Of a stretch of 64,000 bases of DNA, positions 26,821 to 35,363 are shown one piece after another. The notes beneath the pieces are model-generated. The model was not told where the DNA came from and did no database searches. It was given only the letters and a program-made list of their open reading frames with translations. The number at the start of each line of letters is the position of its first letter. The first letter of the stretch is position 1. Origin of the DNA: an uncultured Gammaproteobacteria bacterium (lineage in GTDB: Bacteria; Pseudomonadota; Gammaproteobacteria; Arenicellales; Poriferihabitantaceae); contig CAMYNW010000010.1 in NCBI GenBank assembly GCA_947259885.1, forward strand, positions 62,001-126,000. Reading direction: 5' to 3'. A program made the position numbers and the translations under genes.

Positions 26821-27873
26821 ATGGCAGTTCAAACCACCTGCATCGGCGCTTATCCAAAGCCCGATTACGTTAAGCTTCCTGACTGGTTCAACATTCCCGC
26901 GGGTCCAGATACCGCCGACCCGACAAAACGGTGGTTGCAGGCCCTCGAAGACATGGGGTCGGACGCGACTGCCATCATTGAGCGTGGTATTGGTGAAGCG
27001 GTGCAGGACCAGATCGATGCTGGGATAGATATTCCGACCGACGGTGAGATCGCCCGGGAAAACTATATCCACTATCATTGCCGGCACTTAAACGGATTCG
27101 ACTTCGTCAATCTCACTAACAAGGAAGTGCGGGGCGGGACCTACGCCGCCAACTTACCGACAATCAACGGGCCGGTTTCGGCACGAAACTTGTTTATGGT
27201 CGGGGACTGGAAGCGTGCGCAGGCATTTACCGACCATCCATTAAAAATCACGATGCCGGGTCCAATGACGGTATCAGATACAAACTACGACGCTTACTAC
27301 AATGATCCACGTAAATTGGGTGCAGATATTGCCCAGGCGTTAAACCAGGAAGTGCTCGCACTAGCGGAGGCTGGATGTCAATATATTCAGATTGATGAAC
27401 CGTTATTTGCCCGAAAACCGGAACAGGCTCTCGATTACGGTTTCGAAAATCTTGAACGTGCCTTCCATGGCTGTCCGGATCATGTCATCCGCACGGTACA
27501 CATGTGTTGTGGGTATCCCGATCGACTGGATCATCCGAACTACTTAAAGGCCGATCCTGATTCATATATGCAGATCGCCGATGCGATTGAAGATTCAAGT
27601 ATTGATGCGGTTTCATTCGAAGATGCTCATCGACACAATGATTTGGAGTTACTGGAGAAATTTCGAACCACAACCGTGATTTTTGGCGCGGTTGCCATTG
27701 CCAAGAGTGAAGTGGAGCCAGTAGAAGAAATCCGCCAGCGCCTGATTGCAGCTCTAGGGCATATTGATTCTGAGCGACTGGTTGCCGCACCGGATTGCGG
27801 GCTCGGTTTGCTCGGCAGGAAACTGGCCGTTGCTAAACTCAGGAACCTATGTGAAGCGGCCAAATCCGTATAG
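26821..27873 (+). CDS. MetE-core-like (cobalamin-independent methionine synthase C-terminal) methyltransferase
   Basis: A 350-residue protein equal to the catalytic C-terminal barrel of MetE, without the N-terminal barrel. The zinc site is complete: His227 and Cys229 (VHMCCGY), Glu267 (VSFEDAHRHND) and Cys326 (APDCGLG). IDEPLFA (191-197) matches the MetE substrate loop. The start follows the permease stop with no gap. The family activates a thiol with zinc and transfers an alkyl group; the thiol could be homocysteine. Methyl donor candidates are a corrinoid protein, a folate or the imported compound itself, such as a betaine or sulfonium. The linkage to the importer favours the last, as inference only. 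Confidence 0.75.
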   Translation: MAVQTTCIGAYPKPDYVKLPDWFNIPAGPDTADPTKRWLQALEDMGSDATAIIERGIGEAVQDQIDAGIDIPTDGEIARENYIHYHCRHLNGFDFVNLTNKEVRGGTYAANLPTINGPVSARNLFMVGDWKRAQAFTDHPLKITMPGPMTVSDTNYDAYYNDPRKLGADIAQALNQEVLALAEAGCQYIQIDEPLFARKPEQALDYGFENLERAFHGCPDHVIRTVHMCCGYPDRLDHPNYLKADPDSYMQIADAIEDSSIDAVSFEDAHRHNDLELLEKFRTTTVIFGAVAIAKSEVEPVEEIRQRLIAALGHIDSERLVAAPDCGLGLLGRKLAVAKLRNLCEAAKSV

Positions 27874-28243
27874 CCGACTCAAAAGCTGGAGTGGTGGGTG
27901 TATAGTCGGAATGATGTTTCTGAGCCAGGCGTCGAACGCGACGGATGCGGAGCTGCCGGAAGGGGTCAGTGCGCTGGCAGAACTCGAATACAAACGCGAA
28001 GTGCTGATGTATTGTGGCATCAGCGAACCGGATGCGGTGCGTGGCTATCTTGATCGACAAGCGCATCTGGTTGAACGTTATAGCCTAGATCGTGATTCTA
28101 TGCTCGAAGCGGGGTCCCACGCGCGCCAGATGGCGTATGCTGAGTGGCAGAATCGAGGTCTCGGTGGATTCCGCGGCTGGTGCCGCAAAGAGGGCGGTGA
28201 TTACACTGAAATACTGAAATCTTATGTACTAGAATCCGGGTAA
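27851..28243 (+). CDS. Small secreted protein of unknown function
   Basis: Predicted to be 130 residues. GTG 27851, behind AGGA with 6 nt spacing and overlapping the previous stop by 23 bp, gives a good signal peptide (MKRPNPYSRLKSWSGG, then CIVGMMFLSQASNA). ATG 27911 would delete most of that leader. The mature part is about 100 residues, mostly helical, with two cysteines (MYCGIS and GWCRKEG) that could form a disulfide. I recognise no family. The position between the methyltransferase and MmsA genes suggests a role in the same system, perhaps in the periplasm. Confidence 0.6.
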   Translation: MKRPNPYSRLKSWSGGCIVGMMFLSQASNATDAELPEGVSALAELEYKREVLMYCGISEPDAVRGYLDRQAHLVERYSLDRDSMLEAGSHARQMAYAEWQNRGLGGFRGWCRKEGGDYTEILKSYVLESG

Positions 28244-28285
28244 TTCCAAAAGGTACCGGTATCTTATTTTAACGGAGAACTGAAC

Positions 28286-29803
28286 ATGAACCGAGCTATC
28301 ACAGCTACATTGCATCACTACATTAATGGCAAGAAAGTGCCCGGCGACAGCGGCCGCGCGGGTGACATCTATAATCCAGCCACCGGTCAAGTTGCTAAAC
28401 AGGTGCCATTGGCGAGCCGCAGCGAAGTCGAACAAGCAATCGGTGCAGCGCAGGCAGCCTTTCCAGCGTGGGCCGCCACGCCTGCGGGCCGGCGCGCTCA
28501 GGTCATGTTCAAATTTCGTGACTTGATCAAATCCAATATGGACAGACTTGCCGAAGCGGTGTCGTCGGAGCATGGGAAAACCCTGGAAGACGCTAAGGGG
28601 TCGATTACCCGTGGGCTCGAAGTAGTGGAGTTCACCTGTGGCATCTCGCAGATGCTCAAAGGCGAGTATTCGGAATCCGTTGCATCGGGTGTGGACTCAT
28701 GGAGTACTCGGCAGGCTCTCGGTGTGTGTGCGGGCATCACTCCTTTCAATTTCCCAGCCATGGTGCCAATGTGGATGTTTCCCATGGCCATTGCTTGTGG
28801 CAATACATTTGTATTGAAACCTTCGGAAAAAGATCCGTCATGCCCGCTTCTGCTCGCAGAGTTGATGACTGAGGCGGGTCTTCCAGAAGGTGTGCTGAAT
28901 GTGGTGAATGGGGATAAAGAAGCGGTCGATACGTTGCTCACCGACCCACGGGTGCAGGCGATCAGTTTTGTCGGGTCTACTGCAATCGGCGAATATATTT
29001 ACCACACTGGCACTGCGCACAATAAACGCGTACAGGCATTATGTGGTGCGAAAAACCATATGGTAGTCATGCCTGATGCTGATATTGATCAGGCAGTGGA
29101 TGCGGTAATGGGTGCTGCGTATGGCTCAGCCGGGGAGCGTTGTATGGCCATCTCGGTAGTTGTCGCGGTGGGTGATGCGCCTGCTGATGCCCTAATCGAA
29201 AAACTCGTTCCTAGAGTAGAGGCGCTTAAAGTTGGACCTTATACGGACCTCTCTTCGGAAATGGGACCGGTTGTTACCCCAGATGCCCAACAACGCATAA
29301 ACGGTTATATCGATAAAGGCGTGGAAGAGGGTGCGGAACTGGTGCGCGATGGACGGGGACTTTCTGTGCCGGGTCACGAGGGCGGGTGCTTTGTAGGCGC
29401 CACGATCTTTGACCGGGTCAAAACCAACATGAGTATTTATACCGATGAAATTTTTGGACCGGTTTTGTCGATTGTCAGAGCTGAATCTTATGAAGAGGCG
29501 GTGCAGATGATCAACGAGCATGAGTACGGAAACGGAACCGCAATTTTCACTCGCGATGGCGATGCCGCTCGGGATTTCAGTAACCGCATACAGATCGGTA
29601 TGGTCGGCATTAACGTGCCGATTCCGGTACCCCTGGCTTTTCATAGTTTTGGAGGCTGGAAACGATCTTTATTTGGTGACCATTCGATTCACGGACCGGA
29701 GGGCGTGCGTTTTTACACTAAACTTAAGACGATTACGTCTCGCTGGCCATCTGGTATCCGTTCTGGTGCGGTGTTCAATTTCAAAGCAGGCGGAGAACAC
29801 TAA
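28286..29803 (+). CDS. mmsA: Methylmalonate-semialdehyde dehydrogenase (CoA-acylating)
   Basis: A 505-residue aldehyde dehydrogenase of the MmsA/IolA class. The nucleophile is Cys286 in SAGERCMAIS. The usual ALDH glutamate is replaced in QALCGAKNHMVVMPDAD, whose GAKNH is a hallmark of CoA-acylating semialdehyde dehydrogenases. The reaction converts methylmalonate or malonate semialdehyde to propionyl- or acetyl-CoA with CO2 release. Relatives such as DddC act in DMSP breakdown, others in valine, inositol or beta-alanine use. It ends the ABC-transporter operon and is followed by a terminator, so its substrate probably comes from the imported compound. Confidence 0.87.
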   Translation: MNRAITATLHHYINGKKVPGDSGRAGDIYNPATGQVAKQVPLASRSEVEQAIGAAQAAFPAWAATPAGRRAQVMFKFRDLIKSNMDRLAEAVSSEHGKTLEDAKGSITRGLEVVEFTCGISQMLKGEYSESVASGVDSWSTRQALGVCAGITPFNFPAMVPMWMFPMAIACGNTFVLKPSEKDPSCPLLLAELMTEAGLPEGVLNVVNGDKEAVDTLLTDPRVQAISFVGSTAIGEYIYHTGTAHNKRVQALCGAKNHMVVMPDADIDQAVDAVMGAAYGSAGERCMAISVVVAVGDAPADALIEKLVPRVEALKVGPYTDLSSEMGPVVTPDAQQRINGYIDKGVEEGAELVRDGRGLSVPGHEGGCFVGATIFDRVKTNMSIYTDEIFGPVLSIVRAESYEEAVQMINEHEYGNGTAIFTRDGDAARDFSNRIQIGMVGINVPIPVPLAFHSFGGWKRSLFGDHSIHGPEGVRFYTKLKTITSRWPSGIRSGAVFNFKAGGEH

Positions 29804-29831
29804 ATTCTCTATCGAAATGATTGCCAAAGAG

Positions 29832-29858
29832 CGCTCCGCAATGCGGGGCGTTTTTTTT
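29832..29858 (+). terminator. Rho-independent terminator after mmsA
   Basis: CGCTCCGC (29832-29839) and GCGGGGCG (29843-29850) make an 8-bp stem with one G-T pair, followed by eight T. It closes the ABC/MetE/mmsA transcription unit. Confidence 0.85.
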
Positions 29859-29863
29859 ATTTT

Positions 29864-30838
29864 TTAGGCCGCGAGGATCTTAACTAACCGATCAGGGTAA
29901 TCAGTAGTGATTGCGTCCACACCCCATTCAATTAGCTTTTTCATATCAGCCTCTTCATTGACGGTGTATGCGTAAACTCGGAGATTCAGGGCGTGCGCTT
30001 CATCCACAAGTTTTGGTGAGAGATCCAGGTAGTTGGTGGACCAGACAGGTGCTCCCGCCGAGGCAACCATAAGGGGCATAGAATTATCAAAGTCTGCGAG
30101 GCTCCATCCGTCAGTCCATGGATCATCGTGACCGGTTGACGCGAGATGATGATGTCCCGCGGACGTAAGGTCTGTGACTAACCCGGCTAAAATTTCAGGA
30201 GCCTGTCGCTGAACCAGCTTGATCAGGCGCCAGTCAAAGCTCTGGATAAAAGTTCTGCGCGTAATCTGATAGCTTGCAATGCTGTGCAACACCAGGGAGA
30301 CGTAGTGCCGGGGAGACGGGATTAGTTCCGGATGATCCGGATCACCCTTTAGTTCCAGATTCAGAATAAAATCTTCATCGGCAAATTTCAGCACGTATTC
30401 TATAAACTGATCCAGCGTAGGTATTCTGCTCCTCGGTAAAGGTTTCTGCTGTGCAAAGCGGGCAGCATACTTTGAACCCGGTCTGAGTGATCCAACATCG
30501 TAGCGCTCGAGTTCCCGAAGTAATAGTTTACGAATGGGGATCGGCGTAGTGATTCGGATATTGTCTGGGCCGATTGCAATATCTGGTGACAGCGCCAGAT
30601 CATGGTGCACCACCACTACATCATCTTTGCTGACGCAGAGATCTACTTCGGCGGCGTGAGCGCCGGATTGGATGGCGAACCGCACGGAGTCCAGCGTATT
30701 TTCCGGGAAGTGGCCACGTGCGCCACGGTGACCATGGATCTGTGGCTTGGCTGACTGTAATCCCTTTGAGTCGTAATTTTTTGTTTGGGCACTCATGATG
30801 AGTTGATCGTTCAATTTTGTGCGACTAAAAGAAGACAA
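29864..30838 (-). CDS. Glycerophosphodiester phosphodiesterase
   Basis: A 324-residue GDPD-fold enzyme releasing sn-glycerol 3-phosphate from glycerophosphodiesters. The signature is IHGHRGARGHFPENT with the first catalytic His, EVDLCVSKDDVVVVHHD with metal-binding Glu/Asp and the second His, and the late LNLELKGDPDHPE. No signal peptide is seen, so a cytoplasmic form of the UgpQ kind is likely. The start could be ATG 30838 or the inner ATG at 30793 (MSAQTKNYD). It is convergent with mmsA and divergent from the acyl-CoA dehydrogenase gene. Confidence 0.87.
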   Translation of the reverse strand: MSSFSRTKLNDQLIMSAQTKNYDSKGLQSAKPQIHGHRGARGHFPENTLDSVRFAIQSGAHAAEVDLCVSKDDVVVVHHDLALSPDIAIGPDNIRITTPIPIRKLLLRELERYDVGSLRPGSKYAARFAQQKPLPRSRIPTLDQFIEYVLKFADEDFILNLELKGDPDHPELIPSPRHYVSLVLHSIASYQITRRTFIQSFDWRLIKLVQRQAPEILAGLVTDLTSAGHHHLASTGHDDPWTDGWSLADFDNSMPLMVASAGAPVWSTNYLDLSPKLVDEAHALNLRVYAYTVNEEADMKKLIEWGVDAITTDYPDRLVKILAA

Positions 30839-31079
30839 AATAATTCAGAAAGAAAATAGTTAAATTTCAATCTACTATAACCAAAAGTAAACTGGATCAC
30901 GACAGCTGGTGTGAAAGATAGTGCCCGCCCTACTGGGATTGAGTATTACAATAAGGCTTAACACGCTAGAATCTTCCGCGTCCGAAAAAATATCGGAGAG
31001 TGGTGGGCCCCTGCAGCTGAATGCGCTCAAATTGTGGCCCACGCCAAGCGTCCACACAACTTGAAAATTTGATTTTACT

Positions 31080-32864
31080 ATGTCGTATACAGCCCCAACC
31101 CGCGATCTTGCGTTTGCTTGTTCTGAACTGGCTGACCTCGAAGGTGTCAGCCAACTACCAGGATTTGAAGAAGCGACTGCTGACATGCTGGAGGCGATTC
31201 TCGAAGAGGCCGGTAAGTTCGGCAGCGAGGTATTGGCCCCTATTAATCATTCTGGTGACCAGCAGGGTGCCAGGCTTGAGAATGGGCAGGCGCTAACGGC
31301 GGATGGCTGGAAGCCGGCATATCAGCAATTTATTGAAAGCGGCTGGAACGGTCTGCCGTTCTCGCCCGAATACGGTGGACAGGGGCTGCCATGGCTAATC
31401 GCGACTGCCGTAAACGAAATATGGCACGCCTCTAATATGTCTTTTGCGCTTTGCCCACTACTAACTCAGGGTGCCATAGAAGCAATTCTTGCGCACGGCT
31501 CGGTGCAACAGCAGCAAGATTACCTAAGCAAACTGGTGTCAGGGGAATGGACTGGCACGATGAATTTGACTGAATCCCAGGCAGGTTCGGACTTGTCTGC
31601 GGTGAAGACACGAGCGAAACCGAATGGTGATCACTATCTGCTTACTGGACAGAAAATCTATATCACTTACGGCGATCACGATTTGACCGAAAATATCATC
31701 CATCTGGTGCTGGCAAGATTGCCGGATGCCCCTGAAGGCGTGAAGGGCATATCCTTGTTTATCGTTCCTAAGTTTTTACGCGACGAAGACGGAAGCTGGA
31801 CCCGCCGCAACGACGTGGAGACGTTGTCACTTGAAAAGAAATTGGGAATTCATGCAAGTCCTACCGCTGTGCTGGGCTACGGTAACAACGGTGGCGCCGT
31901 GGGATATCTGGTAGGAGAGGAGAATCAAGGCTTGATGTACATGTTTACAATGATGAATGTGGCCAGACACTCGGTCGGCGTGCAGGGATATGCTCTGGCC
32001 GACAGAGCGTACCAGCAAGCAGTGCATTTCGCTTCGGATCGAACTCAGGGGCGGGCAATAGATAGCCCGAATGGAGAACGAGTCAGTATTATTGATCACC
32101 CTGACGTGCAGAGATTGCTGTGGGTCCAAAAGTGTCGTAACGAATCTCTAAGGTCTCTTGGCTTAGTCACCGCAGCCTGTATGGACAAGGCCGAACGTCA
32201 TCCGGAAGCAGAAACTCGAAAAGCGGCGGCGGAAATTGTTGAGGTGATGACGCCGATCGTCAAAGGTTATTCAACTGAGATTGGTCTAGAAAATGTCTCC
32301 TTAGCATTGCAGGTTCATGGAGGAATGGGGTTTATAGAGGAGACCGGTGCCGCGCAACATTATCGTGATCAGCGAATTACGCCAATTTATGAAGGTACCA
32401 CCGGCATTCAGGCGATGGATCTTCTGGGTCGTAAACTCCTTCGCGACGGTGGCCAGATGACCGGCCGTGTGATCGACTATATTCGGCAGGATTCATCGGA
32501 GCTGACAGGGATCTCTCCCGAAATGGCAGATTCCTTACAAAAGGGTCTCGATGCGCTTTCTGCGGCAGCACAGGACCTGGTGCAGGCGGCCGCCAAAGAT
32601 ATTCGGATTCCGGCGGCAGTAGCCGAGCCTTATCTCAGATTATGGGGGGTAGTGGTTTGCGGCTGGCAGATGGCTAAAGCAGCAAATCGAAGCAAGGTTC
32701 TTATTGATCAGGGGGCAAGTGACACATTCTATTCAAATAAAATTCAAACCGCAGAATTTTATTTCTCGAGCGAAATGCCGAAAATGAATTACCTGGCGGA
32801 GACGATTAGAAAGAGTGGGGAATTGGTTTCAGAAACCGAAGTGGAAGCTTTCCAAGTCGCTTGA
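31080..32864 (+). CDS. Acyl-CoA dehydrogenase, DmdC-like long form
   Basis: A 594-residue acyl-CoA dehydrogenase of the long class that includes DmdC (3-methylmercaptopropionyl-CoA dehydrogenase). N-terminal and central domains are seen in GWNGLPFSPEYGGQGLPW and MNLTESQAGSDLSAVKTRA (FAD/acyl-CoA contacts). The catalytic base should be Glu438 in PIYEGTTGIQAMDLLGRK, followed by the extra C-terminal domain typical of this class (to residue 594). It oxidises an acyl-CoA at C2-C3; the substrate is not determined, since many FadE-like paralogues share this form. No dmdA, dmdB or dmdD gene is nearby. Confidence 0.85.
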   Translation: MSYTAPTRDLAFACSELADLEGVSQLPGFEEATADMLEAILEEAGKFGSEVLAPINHSGDQQGARLENGQALTADGWKPAYQQFIESGWNGLPFSPEYGGQGLPWLIATAVNEIWHASNMSFALCPLLTQGAIEAILAHGSVQQQQDYLSKLVSGEWTGTMNLTESQAGSDLSAVKTRAKPNGDHYLLTGQKIYITYGDHDLTENIIHLVLARLPDAPEGVKGISLFIVPKFLRDEDGSWTRRNDVETLSLEKKLGIHASPTAVLGYGNNGGAVGYLVGEENQGLMYMFTMMNVARHSVGVQGYALADRAYQQAVHFASDRTQGRAIDSPNGERVSIIDHPDVQRLLWVQKCRNESLRSLGLVTAACMDKAERHPEAETRKAAAEIVEVMTPIVKGYSTEIGLENVSLALQVHGGMGFIEETGAAQHYRDQRITPIYEGTTGIQAMDLLGRKLLRDGGQMTGRVIDYIRQDSSELTGISPEMADSLQKGLDALSAAAQDLVQAAAKDIRIPAAVAEPYLRLWGVVVCGWQMAKAANRSKVLIDQGASDTFYSNKIQTAEFYFSSEMPKMNYLAETIRKSGELVSETEVEAFQVA

Positions 32865-33220
32865 GCTTTAGGAATTTGAAGCTTACTTTGCGGCTTTGAA
32901 TGTAGATCAGGGCTGAATGTTTTTGGCAGGTCTGGCCCTGGTTTAATGGATACAATGAGTGGATTACCGCCCTGCGGTAGGCCACCCCTCACAAATACAC
33001 CCAGGAAAACAAAGGACAAGTCGACAACAGCTTCTGAATAATCTTCACACTGTCTTCAAATTCGGTTGCTTAGTATCGCCGCCTACTTGGATTCGATCTC
33101 AACCAATTTGGCCTCAACAATGCAGAAATATATTTGGCCAATGAGAACGCTCGTGGTACTACCCGTCTCTTATAGAACGTATAATCTTTATCAACATCGC
33201 GTTTCAAATCCGATTCATAC
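32865..33220. other. Intergenic stretch, no gene recognised
   Basis: The region holds two small hairpins and no coding frame of note. CAGGGC and GCCCTG flank 32912-32940 and may end the dehydrogenase transcript; ACCGC-CCT-GCGGT lies near 32967. The final 100 bp before the OmpV-like gene are AT-rich and probably hold its promoter. Confidence 0.35.
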
Positions 33221-34333
33221 ATGAAAAACATAGTGCGCAAACTGCTCCTCACTCTTAGCCTGTTTGGCTGGACAATAACAGTATATGCCGGAGAATTGAC
33301 TGTTGCATTAGATGATCCTCCTCCCGAAGGCGCGATTGTCTTAATGCTATTCAACTCGGCAAACGCTTTTGGTGACTTACGCGATCCAACATTAGTTAAC
33401 AGAGAGTTGGTGAATGAAAGCAATCTCTACTATCTAAAAGATATACCTCCTGGAGAGTATGCTTTAGTTGTCTATCTGGACGAGAATAATAATGAAAGGA
33501 TCGATAAGAATTTTATTGGTATACCCAAAGAGCCTATCGGATTTTCAAACCGCTATCAGCCCAAAGGCCCGCCCGTATTCAGTCGTGCAGCCTTCAAAAT
33601 ATCAGAAAACGAAGCCCGCCCCTTTCAAGTTATTCTCGAACTTCCGCTTGGAAAGCGTGGGCGCCTGGGTGCAGGTCTGGGAGTTATAGCTCGAAGCAGC
33701 CCCTATCGGGACTACAACGGTGCCGTGTCCCAGGTGATACCCGCAATTACATACCGTGGTGAGCGGCTGCAAATTCTGGGTCCAAATATACAACTGGGTT
33801 TGGTCGGATCCGGAAAATTGAGACTTGCTGCATCTGGACGATACCGAATCGGCGTATATGATGAGGAAGACAGTGATTTTCTAGTCGGAATGGAAGATAG
33901 AAAGGATACTTTTACTGCGGGTTTATCACTCCAAGGGGAACTTCCTGGTGGTGTAGATGTTTCAGCAAGGTACGAACAAGATGTGCTCGATGAAATCGGA
34001 GGTGGAGAGGCCCGACTTGGATTTGATAAGGCATTTCAATTCGGAGCTTTCAGAATTTCGCCTGAAATTGCAGTTAACTGGCTCAGCGCCGATTTCGCAA
34101 ATCACGATTTTGGAGTGCCCGTCAGCGATTCGTTACCGAACAGACCGGCATATCAATTAGATAGCACAATCAGTTTTGAAGCGGGTCTAGGGATGTTCTA
34201 CGAAATAACGAGAGACTGGTTAGTAGTCGCAAACATCGGTGTTGAGTTTCTTGAGGATCAGGTTACCGACAGCCCGATTGTTGAAGAAGACTATGTTCTG
34301 AAAGGATTTTTTGCAATTAACTATGTTTTTTAA
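33221..34333 (+). CDS. DUF2141-MipA/OmpV fusion outer-membrane protein
   Basis: A 370-residue exported protein with a Sec signal peptide (MKNIVRKLLLTLSLFGW to VYAG). Residues about 25-145 resemble DUF2141: a beta-sandwich with PPGEYALVVYLDENNNERID and FIGIPKEPIGFSNR. Residues about 146-370 resemble the MipA/OmpV barrel: RLGAGLGVIARSSPYRDYNG, LQILGPNIQLGLV, and a C-terminal Phe (FAINYVF) as expected for BAM-dependent insertion. MipA-type proteins are normally about 250 residues without the front domain, so this is a domain fusion. The substrate or partner is unknown. It is transcribed alone. Confidence 0.75.
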   Translation: MKNIVRKLLLTLSLFGWTITVYAGELTVALDDPPPEGAIVLMLFNSANAFGDLRDPTLVNRELVNESNLYYLKDIPPGEYALVVYLDENNNERIDKNFIGIPKEPIGFSNRYQPKGPPVFSRAAFKISENEARPFQVILELPLGKRGRLGAGLGVIARSSPYRDYNGAVSQVIPAITYRGERLQILGPNIQLGLVGSGKLRLAASGRYRIGVYDEEDSDFLVGMEDRKDTFTAGLSLQGELPGGVDVSARYEQDVLDEIGGGEARLGFDKAFQFGAFRISPEIAVNWLSADFANHDFGVPVSDSLPNRPAYQLDSTISFEAGLGMFYEITRDWLVVANIGVEFLEDQVTDSPIVEEDYVLKGFFAINYVF

Positions 34334-34693
34334 GGCACATCCGTCCGCCGACTCCGACTGAATAAAACAATACCGCCGCGAAAAGTCTTAGAAAACAGTA
34401 TCGGGCGAAAAAGCGACGTCCAATTACTCTTCCTGTATTTTCGATAAGGTCATGCTCTGACCATTGAGAAACGAAAAAGCTTTGGTTTTAAATTAATCTA
34501 ATTCCAGCTTTCTTTACTAGTACCTTCCCAACTAGCGCCATTGCAGGATCCGCTCAATAGCTGATGACTTTAATGGAACCGCACCTAAAACCCGTTTAGC
34601 AGGAAGGCTATATTTAATTGAGGATTATATTTCGGTAACGGTTAGCAGGTAGTTTCTTGATATGATTCATCGAATTTAACTGGAGACTCTAAG
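34334..34693. other. Intergenic stretch, no gene recognised
   Basis: AT-rich non-coding DNA between the OmpV-like gene and the cupin gene. CTGGAGA sits just before the cupin ATG as its ribosome site. No RNA gene, repeat or clear promoter was found. Confidence 0.4.
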
Positions 34694-35053
34694 ATGACCA
34701 AGACGTTTATGCGATTTGAGGCGAATCCCGCTGAAGGGATGCAACCTTCTAGTTTTACTTCACCGGGTAGTTTCACCACATCAGATACCAACGAGGTAAA
34801 TCATTTTTATTATAAAACCGACGACGATAGTATATTAACCGGTGTTTGGGAAAGCGCACCGTGCAAAGAAGAGATCGCCGCCTATCCAGTGCATGAGCTG
34901 ATGACGGTTATTTCTGGTTCTGTGACGTTGACTGACACAAATGGAAAATCTGAAACTTTTACAGCAGGGGATACCTTTTTCATTCCCAAAGGGACGCCAT
35001 TAACCTGGGAAATCACCGAGACATTGCGTAAGTTTTATCTGATTGCGGAATGA
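34694..35053 (+). CDS. Small cupin protein (DUF861-like)
   Basis: A 119-residue single-cupin protein. The conserved barrel strands are YPVHELMTVISGSVTLTD and FTAGDTFFIPKGTPLTWEI, with His and Glu in the first motif (VHELM) as possible metal ligands. It resembles the DUF861/Cupin_3 group, whose members include ureidoglycine aminohydrolase-like and EutQ-like proteins. The function is not predictable. A broken DUF1185 gene lies 0.3 kb downstream. Confidence 0.75.
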   Translation: MTKTFMRFEANPAEGMQPSSFTSPGSFTTSDTNEVNHFYYKTDDDSILTGVWESAPCKEEIAAYPVHELMTVISGSVTLTDTNGKSETFTAGDTFFIPKGTPLTWEITETLRKFYLIAE

Positions 35054-35363
35054 TCTAGGGTTCACCTCTAAGCGGACTGCGAATCATATGTACTTGGAGA
35101 GCCCATAAAGGATCGAGAGCGAGTTGGTCCATATTTTGCGAAGATCCTTCGAGCAACCTATTACCTGAGCTTCATGAAAAGCCGCTGTTGCTCAGACGCT
35201 GACTGCCACAAGACTATACCTATCGCCTAAGTCATACTCAAAACAGATAATGATGGACGCCGGTTCTGTTCAACAAATTACTCATAGACGAGAGCTTCAT
35301 TGAGCTGGAGGGCACTATGATTTTGGATGATTATGTCGTGAATATTCTAGCAACCGAATTATT
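35054..35363. other. Intergenic stretch before the DUF1185 relic
   Basis: No gene is supported. Stops occur in all frames, and only a 16-codon frame (from ATG near 35319 to TGA near 35366) precedes the relic. This may be decayed coding DNA or leader sequence. Confidence 0.35.

Noticed and set aside
27764..27850. Earlier start for the small secreted protein, overlapping the MetE-like gene by 110 bp
   Set aside because: GTG 27851 has a well-spaced AGGA and yields a signal peptide directly; the longer form would bury it.
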